From assembly GCA_028717165.1 (NCBI GenBank), contig JAQUOK010000193.1:1-6417 (forward strand): a stretch of 6,417 nt of DNA. Direction: 5' to 3'. Under the pieces are notes generated by a model. That model was not told the DNA's origin, did no database searches, and saw only the letters and a program-made list of their open reading frames with translations. Both the position numbers and the translations under genes were made by a program. Shown one piece after another: positions 4,905 through 6,417 of the stretch (the stretch's first letter is position 1; every line of letters starts with the position of its first letter). Origin of the DNA: Victivallaceae bacterium (lineage in GTDB: Bacteria; Verrucomicrobiota; Lentisphaeria; Victivallales; Victivallaceae).

Positions 4905-5902
4905 CCGTTCCAAACCTTAAAAAGGTTCAGGAAAAGTTCGAGCAAGGCGCTAATGAAGTGGAGATTGCCCGGGTCATTGCCGGATTGGATTCGATCTATC
5001 CGCTGGACTCGCTTTATTCTCCCGAAACGTCGCCAGGCGCCTTTCTGGTCGAGGCTGTGAACAAATGGATACAAAGCATTTTTCCGCCGCAGCTTTGCGA
5101 GGAACTGGATATTTCGATCACTCTGGAAGAATACCGCTATGCCTGTTGGGAATCAGGGGAAAACGCTCCGGAACACTCACTCACTTTCACTTTCTCCCTG
5201 GGAAATTTCCTCAACGAATATTTTCCGCTCGGTGAAGTTCTCGAAACCTATGAGAAGCAATCTCCCGGACTGGGATGCCATCTGCTGCGTCTCTTGAGCA
5301 TCTGCCCGTTGAATATCGGAACGCCGGAAAACATGTACGAAATGAATTCGTATTTTTACTGGTATGGCGAAGACACGGAGAAGATGGCTTTCAATGAGCG
5401 CTATGAGGAATATCTTGCAAGCTGTGAGGATGAGGAGGATGAAGATTCAATCCGGGACTACGTCAGGGAATGCATTATAGGATTTACCTTCGAGCAGTTC
5501 GAATCCTGTCTACCGGGCTGGACTTTCAAGCGGGAACTGTGCAATGTCGAATATAAGGGGCCGATTCCGGAGGAACTGCGCAAACTGGAAGATACCTTTC
5601 AGGCGTATTCCGCATTGAAAAAATGCCATTATGAATTTCCGAATACAAATCTTCCGGGATGTATCGTGCCATTGGACCAGAACTCATATGATTTCTTCTG
5701 TGATGTTCTCAATAATGCCGGCGATGACCTGATGCAATATGGCGAAGACTATTATTTTTCCGGACTGCACTGGATCCTGGATTCAACCCGAACCCCGCGA
5801 TTGTGTAAAACCCTGACGGAAATCCAATGCGTGCTGCGCTTTTTTTCAGCCTGCATGGAATTCCTGCTGCAATACCAAAGGGAGTACCCCGAAAATGCTT
5901 GA
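4823..5902 (+). CDS. PRTRC system protein F (body; N-terminus in doubt)
   Basis: A frame of 359 residues lies between proteins C and B, the place of protein F in the cassette. I assign it mainly by this order and by size, as I cannot confirm a motif. From ATG 4823 the first 25 or so residues (EPGTKQAHRHTGKRAAPAY) look like out-of-frame sequence, while from LTVPNLKKVQEKFE (27-40) onward it reads as a normal protein. AAGGA at 4810-4814 does offer a possible ribosome site for 4823, so this shorter form could be real or could arise from internal initiation. Visible features include a core with WIQSIFPPQLCEELDISIT (82-100), an aromatic patch NSYFYWYGEDTEK (175-187), an acidic run EDEEDEDS (202-209) and a C-rich, aromatic C-terminus. 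It is probably soluble and cytoplasmic. Its stop overlaps the protein B start by 8 bases. Confidence 0.65.
   Translation: MFGTLIQEPGTKQAHRHTGKRAAPAYLTVPNLKKVQEKFEQGANEVEIARVIAGLDSIYPLDSLYSPETSPGAFLVEAVNKWIQSIFPPQLCEELDISITLEEYRYACWESGENAPEHSLTFTFSLGNFLNEYFPLGEVLETYEKQSPGLGCHLLRLLSICPLNIGTPENMYEMNSYFYWYGEDTEKMAFNERYEEYLASCEDEEDEDSIRDYVRECIIGFTFEQFESCLPGWTFKRELCNVEYKGPIPEELRKLEDTFQAYSALKKCHYEFPNTNLPGCIVPLDQNSYDFFCDVLNNAGDDLMQYGEDYYFSGLHWILDSTRTPRLCKTLTEIQCVLRFFSACMEFLLQYQREYPENA
4890..4894 (+). other. C5 run at the inferred frame change in protein F
   Basis: In the upstream frame this reads CTG CCC CCG CTT ATC TGA. With one more C it reads CTG CCC CCC GCT TAT CTG ACC and joins the N-terminal piece to the body of F. 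Homopolymer runs are common sites of real indels and of sequencing error. The run does not form a standard X-XXY-YYZ slippery heptamer, so programmed -1 frameshifting is the less likely reading. Confidence 0.5.
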
Positions 5903-6417
5903 CGTTAAATATCAAAACCATAGTCAAACCTTTTCCCTGACGCATGCGCTGCTCTTTTATCAGGATCAGTCGCAACAGACGCTGGCGACCTTACACGAGG
6001 TGCGGAATAAACAGCTTCTGCAGGGCAAAGCCGTAAATGTCGCGGAACTCGATGACCTGTTTCATTCTCCCGGCCAGCGTATCCGGATGAGTCTGATACC
6101 GCCGCAGGTCATTGCCTGTTCGAGAACGGAAGTACTCTGGTTCGAACGCTCGCGTATCCGGCCGATTTATTTCAACGTACCGGAAGAAGAACCGAAACGG
6201 CAATTCCTGAACCGGATTTCCGGAGAGGAGGTAGTCTGGCCGAACCTGCTCTTTAAAATCTCACGGGAAGAAGTCTACTGCTGGGCAGTAAAAAGTTCCG
6301 CCAAGCCGGGACTCGATACGAAACTTTATCGAGCGCCGTTCACCAATATATTTATCGATGACAAAGTCTGTTTGCCGAACGGTATTCCGAATAACCCGGA
6401 TGATGACATCGTTGAAT
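5895..6417 (+). CDS. PRTRC system protein B (3' end outside window)
   Basis: The first 174 residues of a protein still open at the window end. It resembles PRTRC protein B: an N-terminal THALLFYQD strand (16-24), ELDDLF (51-56), the SLIPPQVIACSRTEVLWFERSRIRPIYF segment (66-93; the family has 'LPENVLA...W.....RPLWF'), WPNLLFKIS (116-124), YCWAVKSSAKPGLDTKLYRAPFTNIF (129-154), then VCLPNG (159-164). These line up in the family's order and spacing as I remember it. Function is unknown. The ATG at 5895 lies inside the last codons of F, with AGGGAG (5879-5884) 10 bases upstream, so translation is probably coupled. No damage is seen up to the edge. Proteins A, ThiF and D would be expected downstream. 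Confidence 0.8.
   Translation, partial: MLDVKYQNHSQTFSLTHALLFYQDQSQQTLATLHEVRNKQLLQGKAVNVAELDDLFHSPGQRIRMSLIPPQVIACSRTEVLWFERSRIRPIYFNVPEEEPKRQFLNRISGEEVVWPNLLFKISREEVYCWAVKSSAKPGLDTKLYRAPFTNIFIDDKVCLPNGIPNNPDDDIVE

Noticed and set aside
6286..6304. CAGTAAAAAGTTCCGCC as a third copy of the leader motif
   Set aside because: It lies inside the protein B coding region, diverges after CAGTAAAAAG, and lacks both the stem and the TAACC/GGAGG blocks.

Overview
The window is a densely packed, single-strand (+) gene block from a bacterium. All eight supportable genes, plus one displaced gene fragment, read left to right. Neighbouring genes overlap by a few bases or sit close together. The longest gap without a gene is 185 bases (3955-4139). 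Base composition looks close to balanced. Most starts carry good Shine-Dalgarno sequences (AGGAGG, GGAG, AAAGGAA), which argues against Bacteroidetes, but the sequence does not let me name the phylum. No rRNA, tRNA, CRISPR array, transposase or integrase is visible.

Right half (about 4078-6417): a PRTRC cassette (ParB-related, ThiF-related cassette), a gene set of unknown function usually found on plasmids and other mobile elements. The order is protein E (4140-4487), protein C (4510-4725), protein F (4722/4823-5902) and protein B (5895 to the window end, partial). This matches the E-C-F-B order I know for the family. Proteins A, ThiF and D would be expected beyond the right edge. The F gene appears split by a -1 frame change at a run of five C (4890-4894): its likely N-terminus lies in a different frame from its body.

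Left half (1-3292): the C-terminal part of a Clp/HSP100-type AAA+ ATPase, followed by three unrecognised genes in what looks like one operon: 340 aa, 323 aa with an internal duplication, and 226 aa with two membrane segments. The joins are a 13-base overlap, a 4-base overlap and a 10-base gap. A further unrecognised 181-aa coiled-coil gene (3409-3954) stands between this operon and the PRTRC genes, where a ParB-type gene would commonly be expected.

Regulation: the two real intergenic gaps (3293-3408 and 3955-4139) both end in a hairpin that displays the same loop sequence, CAGTAAA(A)GTGAAC. Beyond it come nearly identically spaced TAACC and GGAGG blocks just before the start codon. This shared leader precedes both the 181-aa gene and PRTRC E. 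It suggests common post-transcriptional or operator control and ties the orphan gene to the PRTRC operon. This leader, the split F gene and the Clp-plus-unknowns module are the most interesting points here.
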